DNA of 64,000 bases from VGWB01 sp964480945. Its GTDB lineage: Bacteria; Bacteroidota; Ignavibacteria; UBA10030. This document shows, piece by piece, positions 8,433 to 16,459 of this stretch (its first letter is position 1; the number at the start of each line of letters is the position of its first letter). The stretch spans positions 1 through 64,000 of the forward strand of contig CAYZRX010000002.1 in assembly GCA_964480945.1 (NCBI GenBank), written 5' to 3'. The position numbers and the translations under genes were made by a program. The notes below the pieces were generated by a model. It searched no databases. It was not told the DNA's origin and saw only the letters and a list, made by a program, of their open reading frames with translations.

Positions 8433-10430
8433 CTAGTCCGTGAAAACCCAATTGACGCCGAGCTTGATGTTGCGGCCGGGCATCGGGTAGATGGGGGTCT
8501 CGAAGTAGCCGACGTCGAGCGGGTTCTCCCAGATTAGCGTCAGATAGGCGTCCCCGATCTTGGCGACGCCGTACAGATCGAGCGATGAGAACATGCCGAC
8601 TCGCACATCATTCTGACTTGCATAGGCCAGCATTGCCGGGATGAAATACAGGCCGTCCTGTCTCGTCATGAAGCGCCACCGTACAGCGAGCTTTGCGTCC
8701 AGGTGCCCGTCGACGAATTTGTTGCGGTAGGAGAATTCGTTTACGAGCGCGAGTTTCGGCACCGGGAGTCTCACAGTATCTTTTTCCTTTTCGCTGCTGT
8801 AGGTGAGCGAGCTGAGCAGCTCAAAGTTCCAGGCTCGCGCCGTCAGGCTGGAGGTGATGCCGGCCAGCGATACCTTCGGCGTGCTGATGATCTGCACCCC
8901 CGGAAACGCGCTCGAGCGTGAGATCGACCGGAACATGATCGCGTCGGAAATCTCCCGATCGAAAAGTGAGATCGACCAGTCAAAAGTGTTGCCGGCCCGG
9001 ACCCACAGACCGAGCTCGAAGAGACTGTGCCGTTCTCTCCCGACAGTGCCGGAGCGGACCACCGTCGAGTCCGTCCAGAAGAGTTCCTGAAGTGTCGGGA
9101 GCCGATAGGTGTGTGAGTAACCCAGAGAGAAGCCCATATACGACGCAAGCTTCCGGCTGAACTCTACGCCGAGCGAGAGGGAATTCTCGCCTCGGAGCTG
9201 CTCCATTCGGGCATCGAGATCCGTCGATATCAGATCTCCAAACTCAAGGTTCGCTCCACCCGTGACCGCCCAGTAGTTCTCCGCTCTCGGGCCGACCGTC
9301 CCGCTTTGGTTCACCACTCTTCGTTCGATTTCGGAGCCCAACTGGACCTGGCCCAGAGGAACGGGCAGAATCTGTTGGAGCTTCAGGCCCCAGAAGGAGG
9401 AGTGATGGTTGTCGGTGAGCATCGGAGGGCTTAGCGGGTCGTCGCCCTCTCGATAGTCGCGTTCGATGGTCGTGTAGTAGCCTGTGAGGTGGGATGTCTC
9501 GGACGAGTCGGGGAGGAGTCGAGCGACCGCGCCGAAGGTAACGTCCCGCCGCGAGACAGTCTGGCCGCTCGCCTGACTCTTGACGACGGCGGTGACCTCA
9601 TCGTAGATCGAGGGGCTCTGGCTGATGTCGACGCCGCCGTTGAATCCGGTCGTCGACTTGTTGTAGAAATCGCTCAGCCACACATTGAGCCGGTCAGAAT
9701 AGTTGTAGCGGACCCGTGACCGAACGTTCCACGAATCGTAGGCCGAGTTTGGAAATCGACCGTCCGATACCTGGCGCTGGAACCCGAACATGACATTGAC
9801 GCCGCGTGCCACGTTCTGCGTGAAGATTCCGTCGGAGAGAATGTGATTGAAGGGGCCCTGCACATACCGGATCTTCGTCATCGGCTTCACGTTGTCGTAT
9901 TGATGTGTGACGAAGTTGATGGTCGCGGCCGGAGCGTTCGAACCGTAGAACAACGAGCGAGGCGTCGTGAAGACCTCGATCTGCTCGACATACTCCAGCG
10001 GTATGTCGTACAGGTTGTACGTGCCTGTCACCGGGTCGTTCAGCGGCCGTCCGTCCAGCTGGAGAGAGATGCCTCTTCCGTCGATCCCGAAAGCGTTGAG
10101 CTGTCCGGGCTGACCTATCTCCCCCAGTTGACGCACGAAAATCCCAGCGGCCCTCCAGAGCAAGTCGCCCGGATATTTCGCATCCGTCCAAAGAAATTGA
10201 GATGAATTGAGCGCGTCGATGGAGTCCAGTTGCTTGCGGAGACTGCCGATGGCTGGAAGGAACGAGCGAACGGCAATCCTTTCACGGACCGTGTCGGCCG
10301 GGGTCGCGCGGAGGCTGTCCAGGCTCGCCGTCTCCTGTGCTCTTGAAGGTGTCGCAGTGAACCCGACGAGGACGGTCAACGCAACAAGAAGGGGTCGTGC
10401 TTGAGTTGAGAGCGAAGGAAGATGCGCCAC
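8433..10430 (-). CDS. TonB-dependent outer-membrane receptor
   Basis: Outer-membrane receptor of 665 residues. A signal peptide (about 1-31, cleavage after SRAQ or close by) is followed by a linker, a plug domain (about 75-185; GISLQLDGRPLNDPVTGTYN and IEVFTTPRSLFYGSNAPAA are typical plug sequences), then a beta-barrel of alternating hydrophobic strands to the C-terminal KLGVNWVFTD. It should import a siderophore, cobalamin, carbohydrate or other large nutrient using TonB energy; the ligand cannot be told. The start is a GTG at 10430, 14 bp after the ispE stop, with no better in-frame start upstream of the signal peptide. At 665 residues it is on the short side for the family and has no carboxypeptidase-like N-terminal domain, so it is not SusC-type. 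Confidence 0.88.
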   Translation of the reverse strand: MAHLPSLSTQARPLLVALTVLVGFTATPSRAQETASLDSLRATPADTVRERIAVRSFLPAIGSLRKQLDSIDALNSSQFLWTDAKYPGDLLWRAAGIFVRQLGEIGQPGQLNAFGIDGRGISLQLDGRPLNDPVTGTYNLYDIPLEYVEQIEVFTTPRSLFYGSNAPAATINFVTHQYDNVKPMTKIRYVQGPFNHILSDGIFTQNVARGVNVMFGFQRQVSDGRFPNSAYDSWNVRSRVRYNYSDRLNVWLSDFYNKSTTGFNGGVDISQSPSIYDEVTAVVKSQASGQTVSRRDVTFGAVARLLPDSSETSHLTGYYTTIERDYREGDDPLSPPMLTDNHHSSFWGLKLQQILPVPLGQVQLGSEIERRVVNQSGTVGPRAENYWAVTGGANLEFGDLISTDLDARMEQLRGENSLSLGVEFSRKLASYMGFSLGYSHTYRLPTLQELFWTDSTVVRSGTVGRERHSLFELGLWVRAGNTFDWSISLFDREISDAIMFRSISRSSAFPGVQIISTPKVSLAGITSSLTARAWNFELLSSLTYSSEKEKDTVRLPVPKLALVNEFSYRNKFVDGHLDAKLAVRWRFMTRQDGLYFIPAMLAYASQNDVRVGMFSSLDLYGVAKIGDAYLTLIWENPLDVGYFETPIYPMPGRNIKLGVNWVFTD

Positions 10431-10444
10431 GTTCCGGTGAGGTG

Positions 10445-11299
10445 TCAGTTGGGTTCCGGTTTGAAAAGCGGCTGCGTGATCGAAGTGTGATAGCGGGAAG
10501 AGAGGTCCTCCGCGACTTTCTCAGCGAGCTTCTGGTCGCTGAAAAATCCGAAGATCGACGAGCCGCTGCCGCTCATCAGAGCGACCTCTGCTCCGGCCTT
10601 CAGCAGGCTCTCTTTGATCTGCCGTGCTTCGGGGTGAGCACCGAAGACGATCGGCTCAAATTCATTGCAGAGTTTTTCCCGCAGCAGATCCGGATGGCCG
10701 ATGCTCGTGCGGAGCAAATCCGGGAGATGAACCCTGTGCCCATCCCGGGCGATCTTGAGGTTGGTGTAGGCCCATGTGGTTGAAATGCGGATCGGCGGCG
10801 TCACCACCAGGATCCAATAGGGGATGTTGACATCGAGCGGCTCCAGCCTCTCCCCGCGGCCTGTCGCGTACGCCGTCCCTCCCGTCAAGAAAAACGGGAC
10901 ATCGGAACCGAGCGTGGCGCTCACCGTTTTGAGCTCTTCGTCCGTTATATCCAGCGTCCAGAGTTTCTTGAGCCCTTTCAGGACGGCTGCTGCGTCGGCG
11001 CTTCCACCGCCAAGGCCTGCTGCGATCGGAATTCGTTTCTTGAGGTTGATCTCGACACCGGTGTGAACGCCGGTGAGGTCACGCAGGACGTGAACGGCAC
11101 GGAGGCAGAGATTGCTGTTGTCGCTCCCGAGCTCCGGCGAATCTGAGGTGAAAATGTCCCCTTCGTCGCCTTGAAGCATCTCCAGCTCGTCGCTGAGATT
11201 GATCTGGTGGAAGATCGTCTCGATGTCGTGATAGCCGTCGGGCCGCTTGCCCACGACGTGCAATCCGATATTGATCTTCGCGAACGCTCGGAGTCTCAT
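10445..11299 (-). CDS. ispE: 4-diphosphocytidyl-2-C-methyl-D-erythritol kinase
   Basis: GHMP kinase of 284 residues that phosphorylates CDP-methylerythritol in the MEP route to isoprenoids. The N-terminus has the family motif FAKINIGLHVVGKRPDGYHD with the conserved lysine at position 8, the ATP-binding glycine loop is PIAAGLGGGSADAA (91-104), and a third GHMP motif (ALMSGSGSSIFGFF) lies near residue 245. It is the first gene of a minus-strand run with the TonB receptor and LOG protein. A promoter with a perfect TATTTTTG box lies 24-54 bp upstream. The gene is divergent from kdsA. Confidence 0.95.
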   Translation of the reverse strand: MRLRAFAKINIGLHVVGKRPDGYHDIETIFHQINLSDELEMLQGDEGDIFTSDSPELGSDNSNLCLRAVHVLRDLTGVHTGVEINLKKRIPIAAGLGGGSADAAAVLKGLKKLWTLDITDEELKTVSATLGSDVPFFLTGGTAYATGRGERLEPLDVNIPYWILVVTPPIRISTTWAYTNLKIARDGHRVHLPDLLRTSIGHPDLLREKLCNEFEPIVFGAHPEARQIKESLLKAGAEVALMSGSGSSIFGFFSDQKLAEKVAEDLSSRYHTSITQPLFKPEPN

Positions 11300-11322
11300 T
11301 TTCTTCAGGGTTCGGTCTGCGT

Positions 11323-11353
11323 CAAAAATACGTGATTAAGGGAGCAGAAGCAA
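11323..11353 (-). promoter_or_regulatory. Candidate promoter for ispE
   Basis: On the minus strand, TTG (11353-11351) is followed after 20 nt by TATTTTTG (11330-11323), a perfect match to the Bacteroidota TAnnTTTG box. Transcription should begin near 11317, about 18 nt before the ispE ATG. It is back to back with the kdsA promoter. Confidence 0.6.
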
Positions 11354-11373
11354 GGAGGGCGCCCGAAGGCTGT

Positions 11374-11405
11374 TTTGATTGTTGTTCCTTTTTTTTGTAA
11401 GTTGA
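11374..11405 (+). promoter_or_regulatory. Candidate promoter for the kdsA/LPS run
   Basis: TTTG at 11374-11377, 20 nt, then TAAGTTGA at 11398-11405. The start of transcription would be near 11411, giving a leader of about 40 nt before the TTG start of kdsA at 11452. Confidence 0.5.
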
Positions 11406-11451
11406 CTTCGCTTTTGTCGCGTGAGGACCACTGAAAGGAGTCGGAGTCGAT

Positions 11452-12288
11452 TTGAGCGTTGCGGTTGGCAAGATCAAGATAGGTGACGGGGCACCGTTGG
11501 TGCTCATCGCCGGTCCGTGCGTGGTTGAGACCAGAGCGATGGTTCTCAAAACCGCTGAGCGCATTCTGCAAATCACGCGTCGTCACGGAATTCCCTTCAT
11601 CTTCAAGTCCTCTTACAAAAAGGCAAACCGGACCAGTGCCCGGTCGTTCTCAACGATCGGCATCGAAGAGGCCCTCGCGATCCTCGCCGAGGTGAAAGAG
11701 CGATACAATGTTCCCATCCTGACGGACATCCACACGATCGACGAGGTGGCGCAAGCGGCGGAGGTGGCTGACGTGCTGCAGATTCCGGCGTTCCTCAGCC
11801 GGCAAACCGACCTGCTTCAGGCGGCGGGACGCACCGGGAAGGTTGTGAACATCAAGAAGGGGCAGTTCCTCGCTCCGGCCGACATGAAAATGGCAGCGGA
11901 AAAGGTCGTTCTGACGGGGAACAAAAAAGTGTTGCTGACCGAGCGAGGCACGACCTTCGGCTACAATAATCTCGTGGTCGACATGCGGTCGCTTGCCATC
12001 ATGCGGAAGACGGGGTTCCCCGTCGTGCTGGATGCGACCCATTCCGTTCAGCTGCCCGGGGGCGCCGGGACTCAAAGTGGCGGCCAGCCCGAGTTCATTT
12101 TCCCGATTGCCCGGGCTGGTGTAGCGGCCGGCTGCGACGCCCTCTTCGTGGAGACCCATCCGGACCCGCGGCGGGCGCTGAGCGACGCGGCGAGCCAGCT
12201 GAAATTGGATTCGTTGGAGGAGTTGATCAGACAGATCACGGCGATCGATGCGGTCGTGAAAAAGACTGTCAAAAAGGGCCGGCCCTAG
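11452..12288 (+). CDS. kdsA: 3-deoxy-8-phosphooctulonate synthase (Kdo-8-P synthase)
   Basis: KdsA, 278 residues, condenses PEP with arabinose 5-phosphate to Kdo 8-phosphate, the first committed step to the inner-core sugar of lipopolysaccharide. TIM-barrel motifs are all visible: LIAGPCVVE (18-26), FKSSYKKANRTS (about 50-61), ILTDIH, IPAFLSRQTDLL and the metal/substrate end FVETHPDP. The start is a TTG at 11452 with GGAG five bases ahead (11443-11446). Motif IV lacks the cysteine arrangement clearly diagnostic of the metal-dependent class, so I do not assign a class. It leads a run that also supplies KdsC, KdsD and LPS-transport proteins. Confidence 0.95.
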   Translation: MSVAVGKIKIGDGAPLVLIAGPCVVETRAMVLKTAERILQITRRHGIPFIFKSSYKKANRTSARSFSTIGIEEALAILAEVKERYNVPILTDIHTIDEVAQAAEVADVLQIPAFLSRQTDLLQAAGRTGKVVNIKKGQFLAPADMKMAAEKVVLTGNKKVLLTERGTTFGYNNLVVDMRSLAIMRKTGFPVVLDATHSVQLPGGAGTQSGGQPEFIFPIARAGVAAGCDALFVETHPDPRRALSDAASQLKLDSLEELIRQITAIDAVVKKTVKKGRP

Positions 12289-12300
12289 AAAAACCCGCGC

Positions 12301-12837
12301 TTGGCTGTGAAAGACTCAATTCGCTCAAAGCTTCGAAGAATCAAGGTCCTCCTGCTCGATGTTGACGGCGTCCTCACGGACGGAGGGATCTATTACTCTG
12401 CTTCGGGCGACGAGGCAAAGAAGTTCAACACACAGGACGGCTTCGGGATCGTGAAGCTTCAACAAGCTGGGATCAAGGTCGGTATCATCACGGGAAGGAC
12501 CTCGGAGATCGTAAAGCGAAGAGCGGAGGAGTTGGGCATTGATGAGGTCCATCAGAGCCTTGAGGAGAAGGTTCTCGCGTACGATGGGATCCTGGCCAAA
12601 CTCAACGTGCGTGATGCCGACGTGGCGTACGTGGGGGACGATGAGCCCGACCTTCCGATCCTCCGGCGCGTGGGCTTTTCCGCCGCGCCTGCAGATGCGG
12701 CAGACGTCGTGAGACGATCCGTTGATTATCGGTGTAAGCGGAACGGTGGCTCGGGGGCAGTCCGGGAGGTTATTGACCTCATACTCTCCGTTTCGAGGAA
12801 ACGCGGCGATGGCAAATCACGAAGAATTTCCACGTGA
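12301..12837 (+). CDS. kdsC: Kdo-8-phosphate phosphatase (HAD family)
   Basis: HAD-superfamily phosphatase of 178 residues, KdsC type, removing phosphate from Kdo 8-phosphate. Motif I is DVDGVLTDG (20-28) with both catalytic aspartates, motif II is the threonine of GIITGRTSEI (about 59-68), and motif IV is YVGDDEPDLPIL (about 106-117). There is no cap domain, as expected for KdsC. The start is TTG 12301; GTG 12307 in the same frame is possible and neither has a strong ribosome-binding site. It starts 12 bp after kdsA. Its last 29 bp overlap the next gene. Confidence 0.93.
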   Translation: MAVKDSIRSKLRRIKVLLLDVDGVLTDGGIYYSASGDEAKKFNTQDGFGIVKLQQAGIKVGIITGRTSEIVKRRAEELGIDEVHQSLEEKVLAYDGILAKLNVRDADVAYVGDDEPDLPILRRVGFSAAPADAADVVRRSVDYRCKRNGGSGAVREVIDLILSVSRKRGDGKSRRIST

Positions 12838-13576
12838 GTTGACGGCCCAGGAGCGGGACCTCTTGCTCTGGCTTCTGCCCGCAGATCGCTCGGGTTATCT
12901 GGAGTACCGCAAGCTGATCGGTCAATGGCAGGTCGTTGGAAGGGGGAGGAGGGGCGAGGGAAACTACATCCTGGCAGCTACGGCAGAGCGGCCGGATACC
13001 GAGATGTCTCTTCCGCCGTTGTTTGCCCTCGGGGTCGTGGAGTCTCGAGAGGCAAGTGTTTCCATCAGCCTCCGCGAGCGCATCGAGAATCAGGTTGAGT
13101 TCGAGATTGTGAAGCTTCAGGGTGAAGGCGTTCCCGATCGGCTGGAGGAAATTCGCCGATGGAGCTACTCCACCTGGCTTCCATCGCAGCCATGCCCCGC
13201 GTGCGGCCGCTCGGTCCGGGGAGTCCCAATGGCCACGGCTGGCGGCCAGAAGATGGTCCTCGCGATCTGTGCGAAGGATAAGCGGTTGTGGATCTACGAA
13301 GAAGCTTCGGGCGTGAACCATCTTATTCCCGTAACTAACTTCTACAACGAGCTGATGCTCGAGAAGAATGTACGGGATCCCGAAGTTGCGCTTGATTCAA
13401 AGAGGCTTTTCACAGATCTGAGCTCTTGGACGGACGCGGAGCTTCTTCGAGCGTTTGCCGCGTACAACAAGCTGCGCACGAAGGTCAAACTGGAGTCGCC
13501 GATCCTTGTTCCACAGGAGCAGAGACCCTCGTGGGTCCGGCGCTTAGTGAGATCGATCTCACCCCGACAGGGGTGA
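12809..13576 (+). CDS. Uncharacterised protein within the Kdo/LPS operon
   Basis: Protein of 255 residues that I do not recognise. It is soluble, with no signal peptide or membrane segment. The N-terminal part (about 1-45; FPRELTAQERDLLLWLLPAD) is a helical, tryptophan/leucine-rich stretch, the middle is mixed alpha/beta, and a single CPACG pair (about 129-133) with a third cysteine about 25 residues later could form part of a metal site. The C-terminus is basic (SWVRRLVRSISPRQG). ATG 12809 has GAGGA upstream and overlaps kdsC by 29 bp, so translation is likely coupled; the frame is open farther up but inside kdsC. kdsD starts 57 bp downstream. Position suggests a role in Kdo/LPS metabolism, but nothing in the sequence shows an enzymatic activity. 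Confidence 0.8.
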   Translation: MANHEEFPRELTAQERDLLLWLLPADRSGYLEYRKLIGQWQVVGRGRRGEGNYILAATAERPDTEMSLPPLFALGVVESREASVSISLRERIENQVEFEIVKLQGEGVPDRLEEIRRWSYSTWLPSQPCPACGRSVRGVPMATAGGQKMVLAICAKDKRLWIYEEASGVNHLIPVTNFYNELMLEKNVRDPEVALDSKRLFTDLSSWTDAELLRAFAAYNKLRTKVKLESPILVPQEQRPSWVRRLVRSISPRQG

Positions 13577-13632
13577 TTCCTGCACCGGGGGAGAACCGTT
13601 TCTTCGTCAAGAACGAACTCGGGAGCAATCAT

Positions 13633-14622
13633 ATGAGCGTATCGATCGAAAAAGGAAAAGAAGTCATACGCATCGAGACGCAGGCAGTTGCCGCACTTGA
13701 ACCCAGGATCAACGGGAGCTTCGAGGCGGCGGTTGAGCTCATCATGGCCTGCAGGGGGCGGGTGATCGTGACGGGAATGGGGAAGTCCGGTGTGGTCGCG
13801 CGAAAGATCGTCGCGACGATGAACTCAACCGGAACCGCGTCCGTTTTCCTCCATCCTTCCGATGCCGTCCACGGTGACCTGGGGATGGTGCGGCAGGAGG
13901 ATGTGGTCATCTGCATATCGAAGAGCGGCGACACGGATGAGATCCGTGAGTTGCTGCCGATGTTTCGGCACATAGGCGTCAAGGTGATCTCGATGGTCGG
14001 CAACATCTCGTCGCATCTCGCCAAGAAGAGCGACATCGTCCTGGACATCAGCGTGAAAGAAGAGGCGTGCCCGCTCGATCTCGCGCCGACAGCCTCGACG
14101 ACCGCCACGCTCGCGATGGGGGACGCACTGGCGATCGCGCTGCTTCACAGGCGAGGGTTCACCAGGGAAGACTTCGCGATGTTCCACCCCGGCGGAAACC
14201 TGGGCAAACGTCTTCTCCTCCACGTGGAAGAGATGATGGTCGCGGGAGCTGGCGTTCCGGTCGTGCGTGAGGAGGTCCCCCTCTCGGAAGCCATCGTCGA
14301 GATGACCTCGAAACGCCTCGGCGCGACGTGCATCGTCAACGGCTCCGGAGCGCTGCGAGGCATCATCACCGACGGCGACCTTCGCCGGCTGCTTCAACGG
14401 ACGAAGGACATAACGAACGTCACCGCGGCCGAAGCGATGACCAAGAATCCAAAGACGGTCCGGAAGGGCTCTCTCGCAGCCACGGCCCTCGAGGAGATGG
14501 AATCGTACAATATTACGCAGCTGGTGGTCGTCGACGAAAACCAGCATCCCGTCGGCATGCTCCACCTCCATGACCTTGTGAAAGCGGGGTTGGGAGGAGA
14601 CTCTTCTGGAGAAGATTCGTGA
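13633..14622 (+). CDS. kdsD: Arabinose-5-phosphate isomerase (SIS + 2 CBS domains)
   Basis: KdsD/KpsF family, 329 residues. It interconverts ribulose 5-phosphate and arabinose 5-phosphate, the substrate for KdsA. An N-terminal SIS domain (about 35-170; VTGMGKSGVVARKI and the second phosphate loop ISKSGDTDEIRELL) is followed by HPGGNLGKRLL and two CBS domains (about 200-325). ATG 13633 is chosen because GGGAG at 13621-13625 gives a 7-nt spacing and the protein then has normal family length; the frame is open upstream to 13426 within the previous gene. Its stop overlaps the GTG of lptC by 4 bp. It supplies the sugar for kdsA in the same run. Confidence 0.94.
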   Translation: MSVSIEKGKEVIRIETQAVAALEPRINGSFEAAVELIMACRGRVIVTGMGKSGVVARKIVATMNSTGTASVFLHPSDAVHGDLGMVRQEDVVICISKSGDTDEIRELLPMFRHIGVKVISMVGNISSHLAKKSDIVLDISVKEEACPLDLAPTASTTATLAMGDALAIALLHRRGFTREDFAMFHPGGNLGKRLLLHVEEMMVAGAGVPVVREEVPLSEAIVEMTSKRLGATCIVNGSGALRGIITDGDLRRLLQRTKDITNVTAAEAMTKNPKTVRKGSLAATALEEMESYNITQLVVVDENQHPVGMLHLHDLVKAGLGGDSSGEDS

Positions 14623-15158
14623 GACCGAGTCCGCTTCCCGTCCTTCTGGTTTTGCTTTGGACGCTCGCGTTCGGTTGTGAGGAAAAGATCAAGCCGACGG
14701 TTCTGCCGGGCCTCGACAGCAAGACACTGCCGCAGCAAGAGAGCTGGAACAGTTCCGTCGTTCTTTCCGACTCCGGAAGGACGAAGGCGGTGATCTATGC
14801 GGGGCGCATCCGGGAGTTTGAGAGCCCGCGCGAGACATTGCTGGATCAGAACATCACGGTCCATTTCTATGGGGAGGATGGGAACGAGACTTCCGTGCTC
14901 ACTGCCCGCGAGGGCAAAGTCGACGAAATGACGAACAACCTCGAGGCGTCGGGGGATGTTGTCGTCGTCTCGAACGACAGCACCCGCCTGCACACGGAGA
15001 AGCTCTACTGGGACAACAAGCGGCAGCGTGTGCACACTCCGGACTACGTCCTCATTGTTTCCCCCAAGGAGAGGGTGGAGGGAAAAGGGCTTGAGTCGGA
15101 TCAACAGCTTCGCAACTATCGCATCTTCAGAGTGACGGGGGAGTCGAGGGCGGACTGA
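14619..15158 (+). CDS. lptC: LptC-family LPS export lipoprotein
   Basis: Periplasmic LPS-transport protein of 179 residues. The N-terminal signal ends in a lipobox-like LAFGC (cysteine at position 20), so this LptC appears to be a lipoprotein rather than the transmembrane form of E. coli; lipoprotein-like LptC is known in Bacteroidota-type proteins. The rest is a beta-jellyroll-like OstA/LptC domain (VLTAREGKVDEMTNNLEASG is characteristic of repeated strands). The GTG start at 14619 overlaps the kdsD stop by 4 bp, indicating coupling. It would receive LPS from the LptB ABC transporter and pass it to the OstA-like protein encoded next. Confidence 0.88.
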   Translation: MRPSPLPVLLVLLWTLAFGCEEKIKPTVLPGLDSKTLPQQESWNSSVVLSDSGRTKAVIYAGRIREFESPRETLLDQNITVHFYGEDGNETSVLTAREGKVDEMTNNLEASGDVVVVSNDSTRLHTEKLYWDNKRQRVHTPDYVLIVSPKERVEGKGLESDQQLRNYRIFRVTGESRAD

Positions 15159-15184
15159 TCTCGTTAGCAACGTGAACGCCATCC

Positions 15185-16459
15185 ATGAAGAGTCTGAGTA
15201 TTGCCATCCTCGGTATGCTCGCTGCAAGCGTTGTGCAAGCGCAGGGAAACAGGTTGATTGAGGTGAAGTCTGCCGACGTTTTGAACGTCCGCTTCATCGG
15301 TGGTCAGGAGGTGCGGGAGTTGATCGGGCATGTTCACGTCATTCAATCGTCGCCGGGAGAAGTGGTGAAGATCTGGTGTGATTCAGCCCTTCGGTACATG
15401 GAGACGAACAAGATCGAATTGTTCGGGGACGTGAAGCTCGTGCGTGACAGCGTGACGTTGTTGTCCGACGAGGGGGTCTACTACGGGAATGAGCGCAGGG
15501 CGGAGATGTTGAAAGGGGTCCGGTTGACGAGGGGAGAGTCGATCCTGACGTCAAGATCCGGTGAGTACTTCGTCGAGGAGAAGCGAGCGCACTTCAGGGG
15601 CGATGTGCACGTCGTCGACTCGACTTCCTCGACTTGGTCCGATGCACTGACCTATTTCGAGACCGACGAGAAGTCGATCGCGGTCGGGAATGTGCGGGTC
15701 TACAATCCCGAGAACAGCCTCACGGTCTTCGGCGACTCCCTCATCCACTTTGAGAAACTCCGCTACACGCTCGTTCCGCGCCATCCGACGATGGTGCAGG
15801 TCGATACCTCGTCGAGCGGTGCACTTGACACGATGGTGGTCGTCAGCGAGGTGATGGAGACCTATCAGGACAGCGTGCCGCGATTCGTCGCGCGGGGCAA
15901 GGTCGCCATGGTGAGAACCGACCTGGCTGCCGTCTGCAAGGAAGCGACCTATCTGCTGAAGCGTGACCGCATCGTGTTGCGCGGCGAGCCGGTGGTCTGG
16001 CACGCGGAGAACCAGCTCAGCGGAGATTCCGTCGTCATCACCACGGCGGACCGCAAGCTTCAGAGCGTCTACGTCAGCGGCAGAGCCGTGGCGATCTCGA
16101 GGGCGGATTCGCTCTTGAAGCAGCGATACGATCAACTGACCGCGCGGGAGATCACGATGTTTTTTGCCGGCGGCAAGATCGGACACATTGATGCCGAGCG
16201 GACCGCAACGAGCCTGTACTATTTGTTTGACGAAGGCGAGCCGAACGGCGCGAACAGGTCCAGCGGTGATCGCATCGTCATGGAGTTTCAGGATGGGAAG
16301 ATGGACCAGATCAGGATCATCGGAGGGGTGGAAGGGAAATACTTCCCTGAGGCGATGATCGCAGGACGGGAGCCGGAGTACAATTTGGACGGTTTTCGAT
16401 GGATCACCAGTCGCCCCAAGCGACAGCATCTTCAGATCGTGAACGCACAGTATGAGTGA
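15185..16459 (+). CDS. OstA-like LPS-transport protein (LptA/LptD N-domain family)
   Basis: Secreted protein of 424 residues with a signal peptide (1-19, cleavage near VQAQG) and a long series of OstA-type beta repeats: VRELIGHVHVIQSS, KIELFGDVKLVRDS, EMLKGVRLTRGES, AHFRGDVHVVDS, IAVGNVRVYNPE, FVARGKVAMVRTD and so on. It is over twice the length of E. coli LptA (185), as usual for the OstA-like proteins of Bacteroidota relatives, and lacks the LptD barrel. It probably forms the periplasmic bridge for LPS between LptC and an LptD encoded elsewhere. ATG 15185 starts 26 bp after lptC, and the 3' end overlaps lptB by 8 bp. The lptA role is inferred from position and fold. Confidence 0.88.
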   Translation: MKSLSIAILGMLAASVVQAQGNRLIEVKSADVLNVRFIGGQEVRELIGHVHVIQSSPGEVVKIWCDSALRYMETNKIELFGDVKLVRDSVTLLSDEGVYYGNERRAEMLKGVRLTRGESILTSRSGEYFVEEKRAHFRGDVHVVDSTSSTWSDALTYFETDEKSIAVGNVRVYNPENSLTVFGDSLIHFEKLRYTLVPRHPTMVQVDTSSSGALDTMVVVSEVMETYQDSVPRFVARGKVAMVRTDLAAVCKEATYLLKRDRIVLRGEPVVWHAENQLSGDSVVITTADRKLQSVYVSGRAVAISRADSLLKQRYDQLTAREITMFFAGGKIGHIDAERTATSLYYLFDEGEPNGANRSSGDRIVMEFQDGKMDQIRIIGGVEGKYFPEAMIAGREPEYNLDGFRWITSRPKRQHLQIVNAQYE

